64,000 bases of DNA from Epiperipatus broadwayi (Eukaryota; Onychophora; Udeonychophora; Euonychophora; Peripatidae): the NCBI GenBank assembly GCA_028023455.1, contig JAQFVV010000020.1, positions 7,735,092 through 7,799,091 on the forward strand. Direction: 5' to 3'. Below, piece by piece: positions 1 to 10,289 of the stretch. The position numbers and the translations under genes are program-made. The notes below the pieces were generated by a model. It worked only from the letters and a program-made list of their open reading frames with translations. It was not told the origin of the DNA and searched no databases. How positions within the stretch are numbered: position 1 is the stretch's first letter; every line of letters begins with the position of its first letter.

Positions 1-609
1 AAATCCAGTTCCTAAAATTAAAAGAATAAGTGATGAAGATTAATATATATATATATATATATAAGCTGTAGCATTTTCACATTTAAAAAATTAAATTAAT
101 CCAGGCTTTGGGAATATCATGTAGAAATCCTAAATAGCAGAAAAAAGTCAGAATATAAATCACATTTTTGCACACCCAAAATCAGAATAAAGTGGAATAA
201 GTTGTAGCAACCCGATGCATTTTTTGTACCTATGAGACATTTTCATCATTTAGAATTTCTATATGATGTTACCCAAAAATGATTTACATTTCATACATAT
301 TAAATCATAAATGCCAAAAACTAATGGGTTATTATAAGTAAATGATATTATCATAGCCTTGCTATTTAAACAAACCAATAGAATATTGCCAATCTGTCAC
401 CAAGGAAACACTAAAAATTAGGAAGCAAATGGATGTATCTATATTTTGCTCAATTGTAGTATTATATTATCAGACTGCTGATTTTCTATAGGTTTAAGCA
501 TGAAATCCATGCTAATATAATTTATATATATATATTGTAGTGGTAACTGTTTTACTGATGTTGATGCTTATATTAATGACATATATATATATATATCAAT
601 ATACGGTAC

Positions 610-880
610 TTAGAACTTTATCCCCATGTGGCCGCCAGAGGTGCTGTTTTTCATGCCAACCACAGAAATATTCAGAGTAGGGGCCAAAAGCAGACGATGC
701 AAGTCCCAGCCGCTAGATGGCACTGTTACCATGTGTATCCACAGGAACCTTATGCCAAGTAGCTGCCAGCACTACTGCCTGCTTGGTGGTGCTGATAGCC
801 ATATGTAAACATATCTAACTTACATCATCTGCTACCCAGCAATCTAGCCCACTAGATGGCACTGTTTCTCCATGCTATGC
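610..880 (+). promoter_or_regulatory. G+C-richer island with CTCF-like motifs
   Basis: In a very A+T-rich setting this 270-base block is clearly richer in G+C. It holds two full matches to the 14-base CTCF core CCRSYAGRKGGCRS, CCGCTAGATGGCAC at 710-723 and CCACTAGATGGCAC at 849-862. A weaker relative, CCGCCAGAGGTGCT, lies at 632-645. All are in the same orientation. The two good sites share flanking bases (TAGATGGCACTGTT, then CCATG), so one may be a duplicate of the other. The ORF crossing the block (626-808) looks non-coding. Binding by CTCF is inferred only from the motif. Confidence 0.45.
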
Positions 881-1958
881 ATGCACCGTTTAGAAGCAAT
901 ATTGATACTCACTTCATAGTATTGTTTTATATGCACATTCTTAAAAGATCGATAGCATATAATGTGAAGGTGTGATTAATTTAGAAACCACAATTATTTA
1001 ATTCTGCTTTAAAACTTAATATTGTGGCATATAAATGAATTAATTATTCATCAGTTTACAAAGATTAGTTGATGTTTGCATTTAATTAAATTTAATTAAA
1101 ATGGATATTAATGATGATAAATATTCTATTTCTTATTATTATTCATAGTAGCATATACAATAAATTAATTAATTCCAGAAATGTCATTTATCTTATTGGT
1201 TCAAATAGTTTTCACTGAAATATATATTTAGGGGTAATCCATTCCAGGCTCATAGTCAATACTAAAATTACCATACAACATAATCTTTAAATAACAAAAA
1301 CATAATATGTATTCAAATATAAAAATATTTATAAAAATTAATTTGTTGCATTAAGCTATGCAAATTGCACTGTACATGCAAATTTGAAAATAAACTTTTA
1401 GAAAAACTAAAATTGAACTCTTAAAAACATAATAAAAAATCAAATTCTAATAAAGAGTGAAAGATGAGGAGGACATCATTCTTATTCTTCTTGAATGTTC
1501 TAAATCAATTGTAGAGAGTTTATTCTAAAGAATACAATCAAAGAAAACATTCTTGGTGACCCATGCTTTGTGATTAGAATACCATAAAACTTCAAGATGC
1601 TTTTCGAAGGCTTTGTAAAAACTCACCTTTCTGAATGTTATATAGTTTCATTTTACACTTCTCCCACATTGATGCAAAATAGCAATGCAAAACTATCTTT
1701 CATTAGTTTATGGCCAGACAATGCAGTCTCCATATTCATATATATACTGTGTGATATTGTCATAAAAAAATTCAGTTTCATTACAGTTAAGTACTTGATA
1801 TGGGTTAATATGTCCCTTTTTGATATTTTTATTAATTCCTCAATATAATGTTCAGCATTCATTGCAAATGGCCTCACTTAACATTATTCAATCCAGTTCA
1901 TATTTAAATCTAGTGAACCATATTTTACTGTCAATAAACTTTTTCAGAAACAGAACAT

Positions 1959-2282
1959 ATTAAAACAGGCAAAAGTTTCCATACAGTAGTGCCACTCAGT
2001 GCAAACCAGAGTAATCAATGGATGGCAGAAGGCTTGTGCATAAAATCCCTATCTAGTGCCTACTCATCCAATATCCCCAGACTAGTTTCTAGCTTGTGGC
2101 TTTTGTCAGTGAGGAGCCTTGGATCTGAGAGCACTGCACCTAGATCTTAGGATCTAGCCTTCTGGCATCCAATGATTACTCTGGATTGCACTGAGTGGCA
2201 CCACTGTATGGAGAGTTTTCCATGTTTTAATAACAGTTATAAGCAAGCATAAGAAATGGTGATCATGTGATGTTTAGTGATT
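1959..2282. mobile_element. Foldback family A copy 1
   Basis: The left arm runs from ttaaaacaggc through CAGTAGTGCCACTCAGTGCA and CCAGAGTAATCAATGGATG to CTTGGATCTGAGAGCACTGC. The right arm returns inverted (GATTACTCTGG...GAGTGGCACCACTGTATGGAG) and runs on to the outer end gtgatcatgtgatgtttagtg. The left arm lacks the outer 45 or so bases that the right arm has. No transposase is visible. Confidence 0.8.
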
Positions 2283-2523
2283 TAAACAGAACATATAATA
2301 AAATTTTTTACTAAAAGTTCCTCAAGCAATAATTTGACCATTTCATAAATGATCATATTATTGATACTATCATCTGCTATTTACTTTTCATTAATTTACC
2401 TTATAATATGAATAGCTCAATCTAGAAATCCCTTTGAGTTTGTGTGCTCTTTTTAATTAATTTTACTTTTTAAAATTTAAAATACAAGCATAACTCATAT
2501 ACATGGAATTTAAATCAAATTAT

Positions 2524-2893
2524 AGGGGATTTGAACAGTCTTTCAAACTACCTTCACCTATTCTCTCTATCTCATACAACTAATACACATGATAACACAT
2601 TTTAGGTGTTGCATCATCAGATTTTCAATGGTATGAATGCCTGAAGAGTTGAAGGGTGGAGTAGATTGAAGCCCACCCATTAAAATTTGAAATTTTGCTA
2701 TCTTAATATAAATTGAGCATTGATTGTATATATGTGTGTGTGAGAGATGGTGGTCTGGACCAATTTATGAGTGCTGGTTCGGCACAAAATACATCTATTG
2801 GAGATTATTTATCTTTTCACATGTGTAATGGTTGTACAAGATACAATGGGTAGGTGATGGGAGTTTGAAAATCTGCTTTCAAAACCCCTGTAA
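2524..2893. mobile_element. Inverted-repeat family B copy with both ends
   Basis: A 370-base element whose left end (GGGGATTTGAACAGTCTTTC at about 2526) and right end (...GCTTTCAAAACCCC) are inverted copies over roughly 75 bases with mismatches. The core contains ATCATCAGATTTTCAATGG, the GGTCTGGACCAA block and GCACAAAATA. This is the only copy here with both termini, so it defines the family as MITE-like, although the terminal GGTTTGAACTC also resembles a tRNA B box. Confidence 0.65.
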
Positions 2894-3383
2894 TTATTTT
2901 TTAAATTATGAAGGTAGTTGACTTAGGCTTTCTATATTCACAATTTAAAATGCTGACCATATGACACTCTTTTAGAAATTTTCTTTTTCACTTTTATTCT
3001 AATCAATTTTCAGACTCTATTCATAATTAAAATTAAGAATATATCTGTACAATAAAAATTTTAATAAATGAAAAAAAAAATGCTAAAGATTATAAAATAT
3101 AAATTTCAGAAGTGTGCTATAATAATTAATGGAAGTAAGCTTTGTAATAGTGACAAAGATGTTAAACACTTTTCTGAAAGATGAATTGTTTAAAAAATTG
3201 TATATATGTAGTTATTAATCAATGGTGCCTGTTTATTTAGCCATTTCTAGATCAGCAATTAGATTTCTGATATTTAATCAGTACTGTACTTAATTCAGTT
3301 TTATGGCTAAAATTATTATAGTATATACACCTAGGGGAATATTTTTGAACAAGAACACATACAAGATTTTTCCCATAAAAAAT

Positions 3384-3493
3384 AACATCACATGATCACC
3401 ATCTTCTATGCTTGCTTATAACTGTTATTAAAATAGGCAATATTACTCTGGCTTGCACTGAGTGGCAATACATATAGAGAGTTTTGCCTGTTT
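3384..3493. mobile_element. Foldback family A copy 2 (internal deletion)
   Basis: The outer left arm (ACATCACATGATCACCATC...CTGTTATTAAAATAGGCAA) joins directly to the inverted inner part of the right arm (TATTACTCTGGCTTGCACTG...GAGAGTTTTGCCTGTTT). The whole centre of the palindrome is missing, as expected if the hairpin was deleted. Confidence 0.75.
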
Positions 3494-3539
3494 CCATCCA
3501 AAATAAAAACTTCATATAAATACTAAATTGTAACCTTAA

Positions 3540-3764
3540 AACATCACATAATCACTATCTTCCATGCTTGCTCATAACTGTTGTTATAATAGGCAAAACT
3601 CTCACCATACAGTAGTGCCACTCTAAGCAAGACAGAAACTAGTTTGGGGATATTGGATGAGTAGGCACTAGATAGGGATTTTATGCACAAGCCTTCTGGC
3701 ATCCATTGATTACTGTGTCTTTCTTAGAGTGGCACTATTGTATGGAGTTTTGCCTATTATAAAT
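3540..3764. mobile_element. Foldback family A copy 3
   Basis: It starts at the family terminus ACATCACATAATCAC, loses part of the first arm, and continues with the inverted arm (GAAACTAGTTTGGGGATATT, GGATTTTATGCACAAGCC, CATCCATTGATTAC) to GGAGTTTTGCCTATT. It lies only about 50 bases after copy 2. Confidence 0.75.
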
Positions 3765-5985
3765 ACTAAATTGATTAGAAGATTTTAGAACCTAGAATGC
3801 TGCAATTTTGGCCATACTTTCATTTTGAATTTTTTTATGGCTCATGGCTGAAATTATTGCAGTAAAACATTTTTACCATTAAAGATTAAAAAAAGTAAGC
3901 AAATAAAACTCATTACTCAATTTTAGAGCATAGATTTTATTAAATTTCTCTTTTAAATATTTTTTGTCATAAATATTAGTCAGATTTCAAATTTGGTTTT
4001 TATAGCTTATGACTTACACTATTCGCATCTAGGAAAATATTTTTAAACATTAATATGTACAATATTTTTAGTGCTAAAGGTAAAAAGAATTGAGAGAAGT
4101 AAATTAACTATTAAATTTTAGCACTTCAAATTCTTCTATTTTTACCCAAAAAATTTTTTCCATTTTTTATGTCAATATTCATCAGATTTCAAATTCAAAT
4201 TTTATAGTTCATGGTTGAAACTATTACAATATATATACCGAGAGAATATTGTTAAACATGAATATGTACAACATTTTTAGAAAAAGTTATACAACTAAAT
4301 TAGTAACTGAGTTTTACATGGCAAGGATATGTGCATTTCTACTGTACATTATATACCTTCACATTTATTATATAAACCTTATCTAGTGATAAAAAAAATG
4401 TTCCTTCTAGTAGTTGTTTGCTCTTGTAACCTTCATTCTAGAGATCTCACTATATAATTAAACCATAATGCCATATAATTACATCATGTAATAAATTTAT
4501 AAATAACATTAGGTAATATACTATATGGTCAATGTTAATCTTGTTTAATTTCAATATATATATATATGGGAAAAAAATCAATGAAAACATATTACAGATA
4601 AAAATAATGATTAGAATCTTGAGATTTAGTTTTAATATTTACTAAAAATTTAAAAAAAATCCTAGAAAACATTTATGGAAAATAATAACATGGACTAGTA
4701 AATATTTTTGATTTAAAAAAAACAACCTAAAAATGCAAGAATAGTTTGCAGGGAGAGAAATGACATTAAGAGAAAAGTTAAAGAAGCATGTTTTATTGCT
4801 ATTGATGATAAGGCTATGAATAGGAAAGATGCGTGTTACAAAATCTCTAAGAAATGGATCATTTAGAGCTGACGCATTTATTTTCAACTAATTTACATAT
4901 ATCAGCATATTTTAGCATATACCAACACGCTATGCTTATTCTTTGTTGCCCATGATTATGAGAGCTAAGTTCTCTTGAAAGCGCTCGGGCATTATTCTTT
5001 AGATATTATAATTATTTTGACTTTATAATATATTGTTATTTAATCCTGATGAAGCTCGGTTGTTGTGCGCGTATTTGCGCATTAAAATTATATACATGTA
5101 TAGTAAGCACCTGAGTTTAATAATTTCTTTTTACATAACTATTATATATGCTATAGTTTGATTTAATAATGAATATATACATAACTATAAATCCATATTT
5201 CATTGTGCTTTTCCATTTACAAATAACTTTAATATTATCAAGATTATAGCAAACATCATTTTTTCCTTTTTTTATTTTTCATTGCAAACATTACTATTAC
5301 AATTAAGGTTTCAACCAAACCTAGTTAGCCATCACCAGAATTAACTACAAAAAAAAAAATGAAAATGATAAATAATAAAATTGTAAATAATATATCTATA
5401 TAATGATTAATGCAAAGATTTAAATATATTAAGAATTTCAAAGTAATGATTTTAGATTTCTTAGTACAAATATTTATTATTAATCCTCATTTTAATTTTT
5501 TTGTGTGTAATTAATTTTGAGAATGATCATGAAACACTAATTATAATATTCCAGTGGAAAAAAAGAGTAAATGGTGTTTTCTATAATCTTTATAATTTAT
5601 AATATATATATAGACAAAGGGAGGTAAAATAAATTTTATTAAGAAGATGGCAAACATTCAAAACAATCACTGATATTGTAATGCTTAATAATAATATCCT
5701 ACTGTCCAATTATCTCCACATACCTCAGGACAAAAGCATATATATACACATACATCATTGAAGTAAAAAAGTCTTAAATCTTTAACTTATTTACATAAAT
5801 ATTTATATTTGTAATTAATAATTTGTTAAGCACATACTCATTATGTAAGAAATATATATTAAGGCTATAACCTTAAGACTATGCGCTTAGATGCGACAGT
5901 AGGGACCTCTACAAATCTTAACACAAGATTAACGACTTTAGCACATATTGTATCTATATATCTAGTTATAATAAATGATAATCAT
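3765..5985. other. A+T-rich intronic DNA, no gene seen
   Basis: Short ORFs only, with no splice-framed block resembling a protein. From 4937 to 5090 there is a slightly G+C-richer patch with CTTGAAAGCGCTCGGGC and, 60 bases later, CCTGATGAAGCTCGG. It looks like the end of an unidentified element. Confidence 0.4.
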
Positions 5986-5989
5986 TAAT

Positions 5990-7300
5990 GTATTTATCTG
6001 AAGTGCAGAAAGTTTGATATTTGTAAACCAAAGTGTAATAAAAGAGAAAGAAATTCACTATTTGACATATGATCCTTAATAATTTATATAATAGTTCAAT
6101 GATGTCATGCCAAATACAGAAGAAACTCTCAAACCCAAACACAGGAGAGAGACTTTATAAAGATAGGAGTGGTCATCTTCTCTTTAACCTAAATTCATAA
6201 TGATATAGGCCAGAGGTGTCCAACAAGTCGATCGTGATCCACTGGTCGATCATGAGGCCAATCTGGCAAGATCTGTTGGATAACAAGTGAAACAAATTAA
6301 GTCAAGATTTTAAGTTTTTTTTTGTTATTTTTGTCTTTGTTTTAATTTTTTTTTCAATTCTAGATAGGTGAAGTCCACTAAACTGTATCATTATTGAAAA
6401 TAATATTTTTAATCTTGATTTAATGTAGCTAATTTGTTTAATAAATATTATTAAAATGAATTAATAAATATTGTTGCTTTAACTCCCCCAGATATGAGTT
6501 TTTTGGCCCGTTAAATAATTGCTATTTTTTACTAGTATAAAAATAGTATGTATTTCACACCTCCCTCCACCTAGGCTATGCCTATGACAACAAGTCGATC
6601 GCAACACACTTTTAAAATAAAAAGTTGATCTAATGAACACAAAAGTTGGCCACCCCTGATACAGGCTAGTCTGAAGTGTCATGGCTTGAGAGCATGAAGA
6701 TATACTCTGTTCACTTTTACATCTGTTATTTTCTTTCATACATTAAAGTACATGAAATCTTTTGATTTACTATGAGTCAATATTAAGAATTAATAGAAAC
6801 TATGTAATTGAAAAAAAAAACGATTTCACATTTTCATATATGCAAACCCAAACACAAGATAGACTTTATAAAGATAAGAGTGGTTGTCTTATCTTTAACC
6901 TAAATTCTTAATTATATCGACCAATCTAAAGCATCTTAGTTTGAGAGAGTGAAGATGTTACTCTAGTTTCTATTAACTTTTAATATTGACAAATATAATA
7001 AATCAAAAGATTTCATGTATGTTAATGTATGAAAGAAAATAATGGATGTAAAAGTGAACAGAGTAACCTTCTCATGCTCACAGACGAATATGTTTCAGAT
7101 TGGCATACATAATTAAGAATTTAGATTAAAGATAAGATGGTCATTCTTATCTTTATAAAAAGTCTCTATCTTGTGTTTGGATTTGAGTTACCTTTGTACT
7201 CAACACGATGTTATTATTATATAAATGGTGAAATCTTTCTCTTTAATTACATACATTTTATGCCCTTAATAAATACATTTGAATGTTAAATCAAAGTGTA
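5990..7300. mobile_element. Foldback element C, interrupted by a hAT element
   Basis: The left arm (about 5990-6805, minus the hAT insertion at 6211-6658) is matched in reverse by the right arm (about 6955-7300). Landmarks are CAAACCCAAACACA at 6130, returning as TTGTGTTTGGATTTG at 7172, and CATGAAATCTTTTGATTTA at 6750, returning as AATCAAAAGATTTCATG at 7002. A further direct partial copy of the arm fills the loop from 6843. Excluding the hAT, the element is about 0.85 kb with arms of 300 bases or more. No coding capacity is visible. Confidence 0.65.
6211..6658. mobile_element. hAT-type non-autonomous element (448 bp)
   Basis: The termini are inverted: CAGAGGTGTCCAAC on the left and the reverse of CAGGGGTGGCCAAC on the right. 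The 8-bp target duplication ATATAGGC / ATACAGGC (6203-6210, 6659-6666) matches 7 of 8. The subterminal GTCGATCG...GGTCGATCATG pattern recurs near the right end. An 8-bp duplication and CAG(G/A)GGTG termini are hAT hallmarks. No transposase ORF remains. Confidence 0.85.
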
Positions 7301-7319
7301 GTAATTTAAACACACACAC

Positions 7320-7592
7320 ATATATAGATAAGTTGGACACAATAATAAAAAGATTGAAGCCTGTCCATTAAAGCTTGAGGAATTGATATCTTATTTTAAA
7401 CCAAGCACTAATTGTATATATGGAGGAGATTATGATCTGGCCCAAATGATGAGTGTTGGTTCTGCATAAAATATATACAGTATATTGAAGATCATATATC
7501 TGTATTGCATGTATGTGGTCATATATATTGGTTGCTTGAGATAGAGTGGAGGATGAATAGACTGAAAAATCCCGAGTTCAAATCCCTCTATT
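7320..7592. mobile_element. Family B copy, one end
   Basis: It carries the family core in the same direction as the 2524 copy (GATTGAAGCCTGTCCATTAA, ATGATCTGGCCCAAATGATG, GGTTCTGCATAAAATATA) and ends at CGAGTTCAAATCCCTCTATT, which is the terminal TTTGAAC motif inverted. The left end is missing. Confidence 0.65.
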
Positions 7593-7606
7593 TACATATA
7601 AGTATT

Positions 7607-7915
7607 AAACCACTAAACATCACATGATGAGCTAAGATTGAAAATTTTATTGTGTTTTCAATTTCATTTTCATAGTTTTGTAGTGAAGTAGAAATAAAAG
7701 GTGGCTGCTGGAGGGCTGCATTGGATCCTAAGATCTAGGTGCAGTGCTCTCAGATACAAGGCTCCTCACTGATGAAGGCCACCAGCGAGAAACTAGTCTG
7801 GGGATATTGGATGAGTAGGCACTAGATAGGGATTTTATGCATAAGCCTTCTGGCATCCATTGATTACTCTGGTTAGCACAAGTGGCACTACTATATGGAG
7901 AGTTTTTGCCTGTTT
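7607..7915. mobile_element. Foldback family A copy 4
   Basis: The terminus AAACCACTAAACATCACATG is fused directly to the family interior (GAGCTAAGATTGAAAA...AGGTGGCTGCTGGAGGG), then the inverted arm runs through GCAGTGCTCTCAGAT, CTCCTCACTGATGAAGGCC and CATTGATTACTCTGG to TTTTTGCCTGTTT. The outer left arm is shortened. Confidence 0.75.
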
Positions 7916-8768
7916 ACGTATAAGTATTATATTATTATAGCAAATAAGTAAAAACATATTTATATGTTTTGTTTACAGATAGAACCTTAAAAAAAGTATA
8001 GAGGGTAGAGATGAGTTGCATACATCTATTTGTATCTAAAAGCAGATCAAATGACTGAAGTGTTACTGTCAAAATTATTGCATTGTATAATGCTTCAAAG
8101 ATAATGAATGCATTCACTAAAGACAGAAAAAAAAATCCTGAAGTTGTGTTTAAAATCAATGCTTATTGAGAAAGAATAACATATATTAAGAAAAGTATCT
8201 TCAATCTAAAATAAAATATATAAATGTGAATAATACATTATTGAAGAGGTTAATCCATGTCTAAATACTCCAAGAGTTATCAAAACAATTTTTTAGCCAT
8301 TTCACTGGCAGATATTTATGATCAAATGATAAAAAAACTATCACTATAGTGTCTTCTACCAGCTGTGAAATTTGATAGTAAAACTGATATCACAAGGCAG
8401 TAATATCATGGCATTATCTCAGACCAGTATATTAATCAAAGCTGTAGGATATAAGAACACTTACCATGTTGCTAATTTTTTTTTTTTTCAAATAGCCTAC
8501 ACCCATACAAACAAATACAAGTATGAAATACATGAGGCCAACCTTTATAAACAACTGATTTAAATATTCTTAAACTTCTATAGACTATTCTGGAACAAAG
8601 ATGGATACATCTTCCGTTAACATTTTGCATATTTTATTTCATAACACTGTGCTAAAAAGGGTACGTTTTCATGAATATGTACAACCCTTTTATATGTACA
8701 TATGTCACAGAAAAATTGTAATTCAAAAACAACGATGTAATTTTTTTATAGTAGATGCAAATATAATA

Positions 8769-8838
8769 GACTTCTTAGTATAGTGGATATAAATACTTCT
8801 GTCATATTTACAATCTATATTTGAATCTGGGCCAGACA
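8769..8838 (+). pseudogene. tRNA-Asp-like relic
   Basis: The A box TTAGTATAGTGG matches the tRNA-Asp A box exactly. It is followed 18 bases on by CTGTCA, placing anticodon GTC (Asp), then by TTTGAATC where GTTCGATTC is expected. The anticodon stem and acceptor no longer pair well. This is a decayed tRNA pseudogene or SINE head, not a functional tRNA. Confidence 0.45.
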
Positions 8839-10130
8839 AATCTTGAAAGTTTTGCAACAGTCAAGCTTAGATTTTTTCTTTCATAGACAACCCAACTAAT
8901 TATCCAATATCCATTAGTAGAGTTATCTAGTTAGTCTCCTCTAGAGGGTAAAATAAGGATGGGAAAACAATTCAAAAATTCTCATCATCTGGTAATGGCA
9001 TGTCTTCATTGTGATGTGATGCACTGTGACTTCTCATTATATGGAGTCAGGAATCTCTGACACCATGCCCAAAAAAAACCTGTTAGCCACTTTACCTTCC
9101 CTTTCCATTCTCCATCCTAAGTTTTCCCATATTCTTCTCTATCCTGCTCCATCCCATTTCCACACCATAATCTTTGTCAACTCCATAGCCTTTATATCTA
9201 GATCCCCCTTATCTTTTCCTAAACCCAGCATAAAAACCAATAACCCACTTTCTGTATACTCACTATGTACAGTTCAATTATAAGAGACTGCAGAGGCATT
9301 TGCTCTGCAATGGACTACACGCGCGCACACACATATTTAATTATTAAAAATAAATTAAAAACAAATAGCAATTAAAATGAAATCAATTTATAACAAATTT
9401 ATAGGTTTCGTTATTTTTCTTATTACCTTAAATTTTCAATTTAAAGCAAATAAGGTTTCAGATTTTTTTTTTAAAAAAAAAAAAATTTCTAATTAGTTTT
9501 GAATAAATTATGCAATTTCCCATTTGAGCCGAGTGTGTGGGTTAATTTGTAAACCGTATGTTCCATTATTATTTCGTAAAATAAAAATCCAAATTAAAAA
9601 AAATGAAATTATTTGTTTAATTAACAAGTTGGAAATAAAATGAATAATGTATTTAAGTTAATAAAAAGTAATGCTCTTAATTCTTTATTAGAATTTATTA
9701 GTCATAAGGAAAAAAAAATTGAACTAATTAGTTTCTATGGAAAAATTCCCCCTAGTTATATACGTGTGTGAGAGATGAAGCATGGATATATGCTTTAATT
9801 AAAGTTTTAAATAAATTTATTTATTTGTTTAAAAAAAATTTTAATAAAAAATATTTTTAGATCCATACAAAAAAAAATATTGGAGGTTTAAGTTTAATAT
9901 CTTTCACAATTCCTTATATGAATCCATGCGTGCACATATATTTAAACATGCATATTTTTGATATAAATCTTTTATGAATTTATAAGAACATATGGATAAG
10001 GTAAAATATAAGAATAACCTTTATATATATAATTAACCCCACTACAAGATAAAGATCTCTCTATCAAAGGAGAAGGAGATAACTAGATTACTAATTGCCA
10101 GATAATGATGCTTTGATCAATTTTCATTTT
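8839..10130. other. No gene seen
   Basis: A C+T-rich stretch (9070-9240) gives an 85-codon ORF rich in Ser, Pro and Ile with no recognisable domain. It is followed by an alternating CG/CA run (9317-9336). The rest is A+T-rich with homopolymer runs. Confidence 0.4.
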
Positions 10131-10159
10131 TGTTTTGTTTATTGAACAAAACTGGATAG

Positions 10160-10285
10160 TTAGCGTTGTTGCTATGGGCCTAGATATTACGAAAAAATCC
10201 AAACTTCCTGAAAAAAATTCATTTTGCCCGGATTCGATTTTCAGATCCTAGGCAAGGCAGGCGCCTAACGAAGCCCTTTGTAATT
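10160..10285 (-). repeat. Possible tRNA-derived SINE relic
   Basis: On the minus strand GGGCTTCGTTAGGCGCCTGC is followed by CTTGCCTAGG and a B-box-like ATCGAATCCGGGC, with a TA-repeat on the 5' side. This resembles a degraded tRNA-derived head. The cloverleaf does not close well, so the call is tentative. Confidence 0.35.
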
Positions 10286-10289
10286 ATAT

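Noticed and set aside
9026-9283. 85-codon plus-strand ORF rich in Ser/Pro
   Set aside because: Follows a C+T-rich tract; no signal, domain or splice evidence.
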